Shown piece after piece: positions 16,905-26,721 of a DNA stretch of 53,077 nucleotides. The notes under the pieces are model-generated. The model saw only the letters and a list, made by a program, of their open reading frames with translations. It was not told where the DNA came from and searched no databases. The stretch spans positions 2,366 through 55,442 of the forward strand of contig MGPV01000003.1 of NCBI GenBank assembly GCA_001797615.1, given 5' to 3'. The position numbers and the translations under genes were made by a program. The stretch's first letter is position 1, and every line of letters begins with the position of its first letter. The stretch is from Deltaproteobacteria bacterium GWC2_65_14. Lineage in GTDB: Bacteria; Desulfobacterota; Deferrimicrobia; Deferrimicrobiales; Deferrimicrobiaceae.

Positions 16905-17163
16905 TCACCGGTTTTTCCTTTTTCCCCGGATCACGAAGGAGATGTACGAGCCCAGGAAGTACACGAGAAAGAAGAAGGGGAAGAGGATGGACACCCGGAA
17001 GGCCTCCATGGCCGAATGAAGTGCGGCCAGGATCAGCAGCACCACGGTGATGCCGACGGGGATCAGGAGCAGGTTGACCCATGATCTTCCCGCCACGATG
17101 GCAAGCCCGATGATCGCACCCCAGAAAACCCATGGCTAGCGAGACGATCATCGAGGTACTCAT
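16905..17163 (-). pseudogene. Small membrane protein with apparent one-base frameshift
   Basis: An ATG at 17163 with a good AAGGA site starts MSTSMIVSLAMG. The same sequence then reads on in another frame as WGAIIGLAIVAGRSWVNLL, with further membrane segments, ending GKRKNR at 16905. Removing one G from the run near 17130 would join them into one protein of about 86 residues with three hydrophobic segments. Uncorrected, the second part would have to start at a GTG at 17096 (63 residues). Either a sequencing error or a young pseudogene. Function unknown. Confidence 0.5.
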
Positions 17164-17316
17164 TTGTCATCCTTCAGGCATCTCTTGGTTTTCCCTGCAT
17201 CCAAGACCTGAATAATCTGCGCCTTGATTGTATTGATCGTTTGAATCATTTACCATAGCGAAGAGATCGAAACAGAATAGGCAACAGCGTTTTCTTCGTT
17301 CCCTGCTGGTGTACCG

Positions 17317-18804
17317 ATGAAGGTCCTGCTTCTTTATCCGGAATTTCCCGATACGTTTTGGAGCTTCCGTCACGCCCTGCCCTTCCTGGGAAAGCGTTCC
17401 GCCTATCCCCCCCTGGGGCTTCTCACGGTTTCCGCACTGCTGCCGCCGCGCTGGGAACGAAAACTGGTCGACCTGAACGTTGAAAAACTACGCGACAAGG
17501 ATCTGGCCTGGGCCGACGTGGCATTCCTAAGCGCCATGCTGGTCCAGGCTCCCTTCCTTTCGGATCTGATCGCCCGTTGCCGATCGGTGGGGCTGAGAAC
17601 CGTCTTGGGGGGACCGATCACGAGTGGAGAGCATCCCGCCTACCGGGATGCGGACCACGTCGTCCAGGGCGAAGCCGAGGGAGTGATCGAAGAAGTGGTC
17701 CGCGACCTGGAGACGGACCAAGGGAAGCGTTGGTACAAGGCACCCCACTGGACGGACGTGACACGGCTTCCGCCCCCCGAGTTTGCCCTCGCGAAGATGC
17801 GGCGGTACAGCGCCATGCCGGTCCAATATTCGCGCGGCTGTCCCTTCTCCTGCGAGTTCTGCGACATCATCGAGCTGTTCGGACGGACACAGCGCACCAA
17901 GACGGCGGAGCAGGTCCTCGCGGAATTCGACCAGTTGTACTCTTCCGGCTGGCGGGGCTCCGTGTTCATCGTCGACGACAATTTCGTCGGGAACAAAAAG
18001 GCCATCAAGGCGCTGCTTCCCCGGCTGGCCGACTGGATGTGCCGCCGTCGGAATCCCTTTTCCCTGTTCACACAGGCCTCGATCAACATGGCGGAGGACG
18101 AGGAACTCCTCTCCCTGATGCGGGCGGCCCGCTTCGTCAAGGTATTCGTCGGCATCGAAACCCCGGTCAGGGAGTGCCACCTTGCGGCGGGCAAGCACCA
18201 CAACGCAAATTCCGATCTGCTCGCAAGCGTGCACCGCATCCAGGAGCACGGCATGGAGGTCATGGGCGGCTTCATCCTGGGATTCGATCAGGACCCCCCG
18301 GAAATCTTCGAGAAGATGATCGCCTTCATCCGGGAGGCGGCCATCCCCGTTTCCATGGTGGGCCTTCTGACGGCGTTGCCCAACACGCGGCTGTGGCGCC
18401 GCCTGTCCGAAGAGGGCCGGATCCTGCGGCAGAGCATGGGCGACAACACGGCGGCCCTGCTGAATTTCATCCCGCGGATGGACCCGGATACCCTCCTCGC
18501 GGGATATCGGGACGTGATGTCATCCATCTATAGCCCAACAGAGTACTTCGAGCGCGCCCGGGCATTGCTCTCCCGGCTTGGACCCTCGCCGAAAATTCGC
18601 CATATATCATCGGACTACTTCGCCCTGATCCACTCGTTCATCCGGCAGGGGATCTTCGCGCGATACCGGAAAACCTATTGGAAGTTCCTCGGAAGTACGT
18701 TATTCCGCACCCGGAGACATTTGGGGTTGGCGGTCACATTGGCCATCATGGGGCATCACTTCTTTACGCTGACCGAACGCCTGGAATCCGACCTTCCGGA
18801 ATAA
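17317..18804 (+). CDS. B12-binding domain radical SAM protein with DUF4070-type C-terminus
   Basis: 495 residues. The N-terminal 150 or so form a cobalamin-binding-like domain starting MKVLLLYPEFPDTFWSF. The radical SAM core follows, with the CxxxCxxC cluster motif CPFSCEFC near residue 175. The C-terminal part resembles DUF4070, as in the hopanoid-methylase-like group of proteins. Members use a 4Fe-4S cluster and SAM, often with cobalamin, for methylation or rearrangement of lipids and other metabolites. The substrate cannot be assigned; no hopanoid genes are nearby. Confidence 0.85.
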   Translation: MKVLLLYPEFPDTFWSFRHALPFLGKRSAYPPLGLLTVSALLPPRWERKLVDLNVEKLRDKDLAWADVAFLSAMLVQAPFLSDLIARCRSVGLRTVLGGPITSGEHPAYRDADHVVQGEAEGVIEEVVRDLETDQGKRWYKAPHWTDVTRLPPPEFALAKMRRYSAMPVQYSRGCPFSCEFCDIIELFGRTQRTKTAEQVLAEFDQLYSSGWRGSVFIVDDNFVGNKKAIKALLPRLADWMCRRRNPFSLFTQASINMAEDEELLSLMRAARFVKVFVGIETPVRECHLAAGKHHNANSDLLASVHRIQEHGMEVMGGFILGFDQDPPEIFEKMIAFIREAAIPVSMVGLLTALPNTRLWRRLSEEGRILRQSMGDNTAALLNFIPRMDPDTLLAGYRDVMSSIYSPTEYFERARALLSRLGPSPKIRHISSDYFALIHSFIRQGIFARYRKTYWKFLGSTLFRTRRHLGLAVTLAIMGHHFFTLTERLESDLPE

Positions 18805-18816
18805 GGTCTCTATCAT

Positions 18817-19218
18817 TCATTTCCCGGTGTTTTTCGGGATCGGCGGCAAAAACGGTTCCCCGGGGCGCCAGCCGACGGGGCACAGCTCCCCGGTTCTGAG
18901 CGCGGAAACGAGCCGCAGAATCTCTTCGACGCTCCTTCCCACGGTCAAGTCCTGAACGATGTACGCCCGGACGAGGCCGTCCGGACCGATGAGGAACGTC
19001 CCCCGCAGCGCGGCCCCGAGCCTCTCCAGCAGGACCCCGTACTCTTTCGAAACCTGCTCTTCGTGAAATCGGTGTCAGATGGGGGTGAAGTCCAGCGGGT
19101 AGAAAAACAGGACGACCCATTTCCCCCTGTAGTCGGACAGCTTGACCTTCCGGAACTTCTTCCCCACGACCCCTGACAACTCGAACTCCGGCGCCGGGCT
19201 GTTCCCCTGGACGGCCAT
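18817..19218 (-). pseudogene. 2-Cys peroxiredoxin (AhpC/Prx1 type) remnant with TGA at the catalytic position
   Basis: ATG 19218 with GGAGGAG upstream starts a typical peroxiredoxin N-terminus ending FYPLDFTPI. The peroxidatic cysteine is expected next (T-x-x-C), but the codon at 19077-19075 is TGA. The same frame continues HRFHEEQVSKEYGVLLERLG, then LRGTFLIGPDGLVRAYIVQD and GELCPVGWRPG with the resolving cysteine, to a stop at 18817. Compared with the family about 60-65 residues between the catalytic site and VSKEYG are missing. Selenocysteine peroxiredoxins (TxxU) exist and this organism uses Sec, but the missing segment and the lack of a good hairpin after TGA favour a broken gene. Confidence 0.65.
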
Positions 19219-19317
19219 GTACGCTCCTCCCTTCATCCTCCCGGCGTAATATCGCATGGAACCCGCAGGGAGTCGGCGATTGCGTTGAAGCTGGAATAAC
19301 CGTATCCCGTGGTTCCA

Positions 19318-19530
19318 TTATATCCTCGTATTTTCCACCATATGGACCGTCAGGGTCGGTATCGCGCACTCCCCCGCCACCCGGGCCACGTACTCACGAT
19401 ACCGGTCCGGTTCAAGAACCCGGAAGTACGGAATCCAGCGGGCGAGGTGCTGGCGGAGGTCCATCTCGTTGTGGAGGGCGACCTCCACCGTCACCCGGTC
19501 GGGCGGGGTGTCGTGGAACGGTGGGATCAC
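19318..19530 (-). CDS. Short protein resembling the C-terminal end of WYL-domain regulators
   Basis: A 70-residue frame starting at GTG 19530, which overlaps the stop of the DUF2779 gene by four bases (GTGA). The segment DRVTVEVALHNEMDLRQHLA and VLEPDRYREYVARVAGE resembles the C-terminal strand and helix of WYL domains, where a leu-x-glu-pro motif precedes a final helix. There is no DNA-binding domain, so it is either a coupled small protein or the tail of a gene that lost its front. Confidence 0.4.
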   Translation of the reverse strand: MIPPFHDTPPDRVTVEVALHNEMDLRQHLARWIPYFRVLEPDRYREYVARVAGECAIPTLTVHMVENTRI

Positions 19531-20984
19531 TTCGCCAACTCCCGCATCTTCTCCAGGAGCTTCACCATACCGAGCGTGTCCTGCCGGCAGTAGGCGCACA
19601 GGTCCTTCTCCGCCTTCCTGAATTCCTTGTCGCTTTCGTTCTTTTCCAAGGCGAGGTAGGCCAGGGAGGCCTCCTTGCCCTCCTGGATCGCCATCCCCTC
19701 GTAGGTGAGCTCCGGCACCAGGACCGGCAGGACGTTTTTCAGGGAGTAGGAGCCGCACATCCGCCAGTGGTAGATCTCCCGGCGGCGGAACGGGACCATG
19801 AGATCGAGCATCCCCTCTGCGATCGCGAGCAGTCGCTCCCTGTGCGCGGGGAACCGCTCGGCCAGGTCCTTGAGCACCCGGGTCTCGAACGTCTTGTTGT
19901 AGGCGAGGACGCAAGCTCCTTCCGGGATGGCGGCGAGCAGGCGTTCGGTCAGCTCGTCGCGCGGGTCCTTGCCCGGGGGCGCCAGGAACTCTGTGTGGGT
20001 TACGGGGCCGCCCGGGGAACCCTGCCGGTGGACGGAATAGAGGAACGGGATCTGCTGGTAGGGCCGGGTGCCGTCGAAGGGGGGGATGGCGGAGTCGAAG
20101 GTTTCGAAGTCGAGGAAGCACACGGGAAAGCGAAGCCCCTCCAGGAACTCCCGGATCGCGTCCGGGTCCGCGTGCTCGCCCTGGTTGCGGTGGAACTCGG
20201 CCTGCATCCGCTGGGCGCTGTTGAATCGCTCGAGCGGGACGTCGTCCATCCGCACGATCCCCTTCCGGTAGAGCTCCCACTTGTCGACTCCCCTGCCCGA
20301 AAGATCAAAGATCGAGTTCTCGGGGATGTGCCGCCAGCAATGGTCGATGAAGTCGCACTCGTAGGGGTCGGTGCAGTGCGGGCCGATGTCGATCGCGGGG
20401 AGTCCGGCGGCCAGGACCTTGCGCATGCGGGCGAGTTCTCCGGGGATGGCGGCCTGCAACTCCTGGGCGATGCCGGTCAGGTCCTGCATGGCGAACAGCG
20501 CTTGCGGATCGATCTCTCCCCTTCGGACGTACCCGGTGTCGATGTGGACAAGGAAGGCGCGGCGCAGGTCGATGCCGCACCCGGTAAGTACGAAATACTG
20601 GATGGCCACGTCTTCGGAGAAGTGCGGCTTGACGTCGGCGGCGCTTTTTACCTCGTAGAGCTCCCAGCCGTCGCGGGCCTTGCGGAGGATGTCGGCGCGG
20701 ACGAAGACCCCCTCGTGGGAGAAGGTCGCCTCGTAGATCGTCTGCGCGCCCTTGGCGAGCAGGTCTTTGGTCTGGGCGAGCTGCTGCACCTTGGTCTGGC
20801 CGTCGAAGGGGATCTCCACCCCGCCGGGAAAGAGCAGCTGGGCGTATACGCCGACCTCGGTGCCGGCCTCCCACCGGGCGACAAGATCGGGCGTGGGCGC
20901 GGTGCGCACCTCCGGCTGCCTGCGGTCCAGCCAGAGCGACTTGTGGCACTGAAGGCCCCGCATGTAGAGGGTTTTGCTTACCAT
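19527..20984 (-). CDS. DUF2779 protein: Cas4-like nuclease fused to a DnaQ-like exonuclease
   Basis: 485 residues. The N-terminal half looks like a RecB/Cas4-type PD-(D/E)xK nuclease: C13 near the start, GVFVRADIL then YEVKSA near residue 110, and a cysteine group CTDPYECDFIDHCW near 205-217 that could bind a 4Fe-4S cluster. The C-terminal half starts FLDFETFD near 295, a DEDD-type 3'-5' exonuclease motif I, with YNKTFE and later CRQDTLGM near 470. Such proteins occur in many bacteria and are suspected to act in DNA repair or defence. The biological role is not established. The downstream 70-codon frame is translationally coupled. Confidence 0.8.
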   Translation of the reverse strand: MVSKTLYMRGLQCHKSLWLDRRQPEVRTAPTPDLVARWEAGTEVGVYAQLLFPGGVEIPFDGQTKVQQLAQTKDLLAKGAQTIYEATFSHEGVFVRADILRKARDGWELYEVKSAADVKPHFSEDVAIQYFVLTGCGIDLRRAFLVHIDTGYVRRGEIDPQALFAMQDLTGIAQELQAAIPGELARMRKVLAAGLPAIDIGPHCTDPYECDFIDHCWRHIPENSIFDLSGRGVDKWELYRKGIVRMDDVPLERFNSAQRMQAEFHRNQGEHADPDAIREFLEGLRFPVCFLDFETFDSAIPPFDGTRPYQQIPFLYSVHRQGSPGGPVTHTEFLAPPGKDPRDELTERLLAAIPEGACVLAYNKTFETRVLKDLAERFPAHRERLLAIAEGMLDLMVPFRRREIYHWRMCGSYSLKNVLPVLVPELTYEGMAIQEGKEASLAYLALEKNESDKEFRKAEKDLCAYCRQDTLGMVKLLEKMRELAK

Positions 20985-21067
20985 ATCGGTATCACCATAT
21001 CATCCTGGCAGAGGGATGCGGCAGTCGCTGTCGCGAATTTGGCACAGGATTTGAGTATCCATACGGC

Positions 21068-21400
21068 ATGAGCGATGACTTGAAGTCACAATCTGTGACT
21101 TCAAAACCACCACTTCGGGCTGAAGATATCTCCCGGCGGATTTTCACCATTCGGGGGCACCGTGTCATGCTGGACGCTGATCTTGCGGAACTGTACGGCG
21201 TGCCTACAAAGGTCTTCCATCAGGCTGTCAAACGGATCGCAGAACGATTCCCGGAGGATTTCATGTTCCAACTCTCACGGGATGAGGCCGAATCTTTAAG
21301 GCCACAAATTGTGACCTTACAGAAGCCCGGGCGCGGTCCATGTCAATATCGCCATCATGCGCGCGTTTGTCCGGATGCGGCGGATGCTGATATCGCATAG
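21068..21400 (+). pseudogene. ORF6N-domain protein, internally deleted and frameshifted
   Basis: Residues 19-85 form a clear ORF6N domain (RIFTIRGHRVMLDADLAELY, then KRIAERFPEDFMFQLSRDE and LRPQIVTLQK). ORF6N is a DNA-binding domain of phage and mobile-element regulators. After LQKPGRG the expected segment with YLPYAFTEQG is missing. The following piece NIAIMRAFVRMRRMLIS is readable only in another frame, from about 21340. A deletion of about 30-40 codons with a frame change explains this. The visible frame ends at 21400 with an unrelated tail. Confidence 0.75.
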
Positions 21401-21413
21401 GGGAGGGTCGTCC

Positions 21414-21440
21414 GGGGGCCATGAAGGACCCATGGCCCCC
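21414..21440. terminator. Perfect hairpin between ORF6N remnant and RRM gene
   Basis: A perfect 10-base inverted repeat (GGGGGCCATG and its complement) with a 7-base loop lies between the convergent ORF6N remnant and the RRM-protein gene, whose stop is at 21471. It can serve as a terminator for the RRM/helicase transcript, although no T run follows on the minus strand. Confidence 0.5.
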
Positions 21441-21470
21441 GAAGACATTTAACGTTACGGGGACGGACGG

Positions 21471-21791
21471 TTACCGGCGGTATCCGCCGCCGCCGCGGCC
21501 GCCGCCGCCATAGCCTCCCCGCGCTCCCCCTCCATCGCGGGGCGCCTGGGGAAGGGCCTCGGACACCTTGAGCGTCCGCCCGTCCATTTCGGCGGTGTTC
21601 ATCTTGGCGATCGCCTCGGCCGCCTCCTGATTGCTCGAGAGCTCGATGAAGCCGAACCCTTTGCTATGGCCCGTGTCCCGGTCCGTGATGATGTTCACCG
21701 ATTCCACCGTTCCGAAACGCGAAAACGCCTCTTTCAGCGAATCCTCCGTTGCGGAAAAGGGAAGATTGCCGACGTACAGTTTCTTGCCCAT
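21471..21791 (-). CDS. Glycine-rich RNA-binding protein with one RRM domain
   Basis: 106 residues. RNP2 is KLYVGNLPF (4-12) and RNP1 is KGFGFIEL (about 43-50), followed by a glycine/arginine-rich tail GGYGGGGRGGGGYRR. This is the bacterial single-RRM family, often cold-induced and thought to act as RNA chaperones. A GGAGG site precedes the ATG at 21791. A longer upstream reading from 22013 overlaps the helicase gene and is rejected. It lies 97 bases after the helicase stop, so both may be co-expressed and work together on structured RNA. Confidence 0.93.
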   Translation of the reverse strand: MGKKLYVGNLPFSATEDSLKEAFSRFGTVESVNIITDRDTGHSKGFGFIELSSNQEAAEAIAKMNTAEMDGRTLKVSEALPQAPRDGGGARGGYGGGGRGGGGYRR

Positions 21792-21888
21792 AAAACCTCC
21801 TTGTAAAGCGGTAGGGCCGCAAAAGAGGTCATGAGCACGATTCTCGGGATCTCTTTGGATGCGGACGGTTAAATTCATGCGGGGATTC

Positions 21889-23283
<1,395 letters not shown>

Positions 23284-23543
23284 GCTTTTTTCTTCTCCTG
23301 TCGTTTTTCACCAAGCACAATGGGAGCGGGCTGTTGCCCCGTCCGATCTTTCCGCATGGTGAAGTTTCAGGAGAAGCTTTGAGCGCCCTGCCATTGCGGT
23401 GGGCCCGCCTCTTCGAAATGTCCCTTGAGGAGAGGATTGTGTCTCGTGAGTATTTGATCTGGAGGCAGCGTACCACTTCTCTCCGGGATACGCAAGCGAA
23501 GTCTTCGCCATGTCCGGAAACAGTCGTCGGGACAGGGGAGCGT

Positions 23544-23811
23544 TCATCTCTTTTTCCCGGCCGGCGCCTTCTTCTTCCCCTTGCGTGCCGACGCCTCCCG
23601 CGCCCAGGAGGTAAGATCCTCCCCGTCCTCGAGGATCTCCTCCGGGACTTCGTAATAGTTCTTCAGGACCTGCGTTTCGCTCGGGGCGAAGGGGACCATC
23701 CCGCGGCTTCGGTACTTCTCCCGATCCGCCGAACATGGCCCGGCAGGTGATCCCCTCGAGGGAGCGCAGCTGGTCGAGCACGAAGTCCCGGAAGGAGTCC
23801 TCTTTTCTCAT
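23544..23811 (-). pseudogene. TfoX N-terminal-domain protein, internally deleted and frameshifted
   Basis: ATG 23811 starts RKEDSFRDFVLDQLRSLEGI then TCRAMFGGSG, the conserved start of TfoX/Sxy N-terminal-domain proteins. The next block of the family (YGLY...FFGI...LYFKTD, about 25 residues) is missing. The C-terminal block REKYRSRGMVPFAPSETQV, then LKNYYEVPEEILED and WAREA, follows directly but in another frame, ending at 23544. Deletion plus frame change is the simplest explanation. Intact members are small proteins of uncertain function. Confidence 0.75.
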
Positions 23812-23826
23812 GGAGGGGGCGGACTC

Positions 23827-24219
23827 CTATTCCAGGTATTTCCGGAGGTGCCCGATCGTGGCGGGCCAGCCCTGCCTGGAGGCGGCCAGGTTCGCGCCGT
23901 CGCGGCTTGCGAACTTGTCGGTCCCCCCGCCTCCGGGGCCCATGCCGGAGAGAAGGTCCGGCGCAATCGCGATGAACCCGTCGGCAGCCAGCCGGTCGGC
24001 CACGGCCCGGATCCAGTCGGTGAGCCCGTAGATCTCGTGGATTACGATTACGACCTCGACCGCCTCCGCGATCTCCCCCGGGCCGATCCCCTCTTCCCGG
24101 CTCTTGTCGAGGTGGAACTTCAGGCAGGGCTGGCAGTGCGCCGCCACCGCCGCCCCGATGGCGATCAGCTCCTTCGTCCGGATGTCGAGAGCTCCATGGC
24201 ATCCTCCTCCCGCAAGCAT
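23827..24219 (-). pseudogene. Chimeric frame: carboxymuconolactone decarboxylase-like start joined to dienelactone hydrolase pieces
   Basis: 130 residues from ATG 24219 (AGGAGG four bases upstream). Residues 13-56 are an AhpD/CMD-like domain with the redox pair C29 and C32 (HCQPCLKFHLDK). At residue 57 it passes directly into the start of a dienelactone hydrolase core, VIVIHEIYGLTDWIRAVADR. At about residue 107 it jumps from GTDKFASRD to the hydrolase C-terminus GANLAASRQGWPATI. The hydrolase nucleophile and acid residues are therefore missing. Both joins keep the frame. It looks like two deletions, not a designed fusion. It overlaps the arsM end by 55 bases. Confidence 0.65.
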
Positions 24220-25049
24220 GTTTCCTCCTGTTTCAGGCCCCGGACCTCGATGCTGGCCACCGTCCCCTCCAGCGCCTCGATCGCGCCCGGCGGGAGGGAG
24301 GCCTCCTCGATCAGCCCCTTCACCAGCGGATCGGTCGCGAAGCAGGAGACGGGGAACCGGCTTTCCTGCGCGATCCCCACCTCCCGGAAGCCGGCAGAGC
24401 GGAGCGCCTCGAGATACTCCTCCTTCGGGAGGGCTCCGGCGACGCAGCCGACATAGGCCGAAACCGATTCCCGGACCGCGTCCGGCAGCGGCCGCTCCAG
24501 GACCAGGTCGGAGATCAACAGCCTCCCCCCCGGCCGCAGGACCCGCAACGCCTCCTCGAAGACCCTTTGCTTGTCCGTGGACAGGTTGACCACGCAGTTG
24601 GAGATCACCAGGTCGACCGAGGCGTCGGGGAGCGGGAGATTCTCGATCTCGCCGAGCCGGAACTCGACGTTTCCGTACCCCCCGCGCCGGGCGTTCTCCC
24701 GAGCCTTCTCGACCATCTCGGGGGTCATGTCGACGCCGATCACCCGGCCCTCCGGGCCCACCTCCTTCGACGCGAGAAAGCAGTCGAACCCGGCGCCCGA
24801 CCCCAGGTCGAGGACCGTCTCCCCGCGCCTCATGGAGGCCAGCGCCGTCGGGTTGCCGCACCCCAGCCCGAGGTTCGACCCCTCGGGCACCGATTCCATC
24901 TCCTCCTCCGAATAGCCGATCCTCCGGCTCACCGATTCGGCCAGCTCCTGTTCGAGGCCGTCCGCTTCCGCTCCGCAGCAGGGACCCTCCCGCCGCGCGA
25001 TCCCCGCATACCGTTCCCGCACCGTCTTCCGGATCTCTCCAGGTCCCAT
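24165..25049 (-). CDS. arsM: Arsenite S-adenosylmethionine methyltransferase
   Basis: 294 residues. The SAM-binding motif is VLDLGSGAGFDCFLA near 75, with VIGVDMTPEMVEKAR after it. Conserved cysteines of arsenite methyltransferases are present in SNCVVNLS and YVGCVAGALPKEEY, plus a CC pair at GPCCGAEA near the N-terminus. It converts arsenite to methylated arsenicals. ATG 25049 follows GGGGAGGAG. It lies 14 bases after the AbrB-like gene, in one operon with a strong promoter. The C-terminal 15 residues run into the next gene and may be a changed end. Confidence 0.9.
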   Translation of the reverse strand: MGPGEIRKTVRERYAGIARREGPCCGAEADGLEQELAESVSRRIGYSEEEMESVPEGSNLGLGCGNPTALASMRRGETVLDLGSGAGFDCFLASKEVGPEGRVIGVDMTPEMVEKARENARRGGYGNVEFRLGEIENLPLPDASVDLVISNCVVNLSTDKQRVFEEALRVLRPGGRLLISDLVLERPLPDAVRESVSAYVGCVAGALPKEEYLEALRSAGFREVGIAQESRFPVSCFATDPLVKGLIEEASLPPGAIEALEGTVASIEVRGLKQEETCLREEDAMELSTSGRRS

Positions 25050-25063
25050 CGTCCGCTCCTCCC

Positions 25064-25345
25064 CTATCGGTTGCCCAGGACGTCGCCCATCAGCGGTCCG
25101 AGCAGGTTTTTCACCATCCCGGTCAGCTCCTCGACCCGGATCAGGGTGAGGCAGCAGACCTTTCCCTCCTTCTCCCAGGTGACGACCGCCAGCTTGTCGC
25201 CTCCCTTGATGCCGGTCCGGTCGCGGATCTCCTTGGGCAGGACCAACTGCCCCCGGTCGTCCACCGACACCAGCGATTCGACCTTGCATCCCCCGATCCC
25301 GCCCGTCGAGTAGCAGGAATCGTCCTTCCGCCGGGTTTCCTTCAT
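25064..25345 (-). CDS. AbrB/SpoVT-type regulator, HgcAB-associated protein type
   Basis: 93 residues. The swapped-hairpin AbrB domain is ESLVSVDDRGQLVLPKEIRD. It is flanked by cysteines at C11, C20 and a CC pair in GKVCCLTLIRVEEL, and ends LTGMVKNLLGPLMGDVLG. This layout is that of the small regulator often found next to mercury methylation genes and arsenic genes. Cysteine pairs suggest metal or metalloid sensing, which is inference. The start at 25345 has GGGGGAG upstream. First gene of the arsM operon. No hgcA or hgcB is in the window. Confidence 0.85.
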   Translation of the reverse strand: MKETRRKDDSCYSTGGIGGCKVESLVSVDDRGQLVLPKEIRDRTGIKGGDKLAVVTWEKEGKVCCLTLIRVEELTGMVKNLLGPLMGDVLGNR

Positions 25346-25412
25346 CGAACTCCCCCTTCCCGCCTGCGTCAGCCAGCTCTCAATTATTAGCTTTTTCTGA
25401 TTACACTGATAT

Positions 25413-25440
25413 ATCTTACTTATCTGAATTACCGTGTCAA
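25413..25440 (-). promoter_or_regulatory. Strong sigma-70-type promoter of the abrB-arsM operon
   Basis: A consensus TTGACA (25440-25435) and TAAGAT (25418-25413) are 16 bases apart in a markedly AT-rich stretch. Predicted transcription starts about 60 bases before the regulator gene. The region around the -10 box (GATATATC) is partly palindromic and could be an operator. Confidence 0.7.
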
Positions 25441-25572
25441 CCCTTTTTTCCCCGGGAACCTGCCGGAGATGCGGGCCGGCCGCCGAACCACCGGGGGGGG
25501 TACGACTTCTTCCGGTTCCGGATCCGGGCCAGGCAGAGGAAACGGGCCTCATCCGCTATTCCCATCCGGTGA

Positions 25573-26589
<1,017 letters not shown>

Positions 26590-26637
26590 GAACCCGTTTC
26601 CCTTGGCCTCCCCGTGCCTGCGGAGGCCGTTCCTTCC

Positions 26638-26677
26638 ACCGGCCGGCCGGGGTTCGCCCCGTCCGGCCGGTTCCTTT
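26638..26677 (+). terminator. Terminator after mdh
   Basis: A GC-rich stem (ACCGGCCGG...GGGG with its partner CCCC..CCGGCCGGT) with a TTCG tetraloop is followed by TCCTTTTCC. A smaller hairpin (GGCCTCC/GGAGGCC, 26605-26628) precedes it. Together they fit transcription termination of mdh. Confidence 0.65.
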
Positions 26678-26721
26678 TCCCCCGGACAGGAAGGGTGCTC
26701 AGGGGCCGCGCAAGCGGCGGG

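Noticed and set aside
19075-19077. Functional selenocysteine in the peroxiredoxin
   Set aside because: The T-x-x-TGA position fits, but about 60 residues next to it are missing and only a 4-pair hairpin with a large loop follows. A broken gene is more likely; kept as a finding only.
24165-24195. 2-base insertion breaking an alternative start (ATG 24195) of the CMD-like gene
   Set aside because: An upstream ATG at 24219 with its own AGGAGG gives the right frame without assuming an error.
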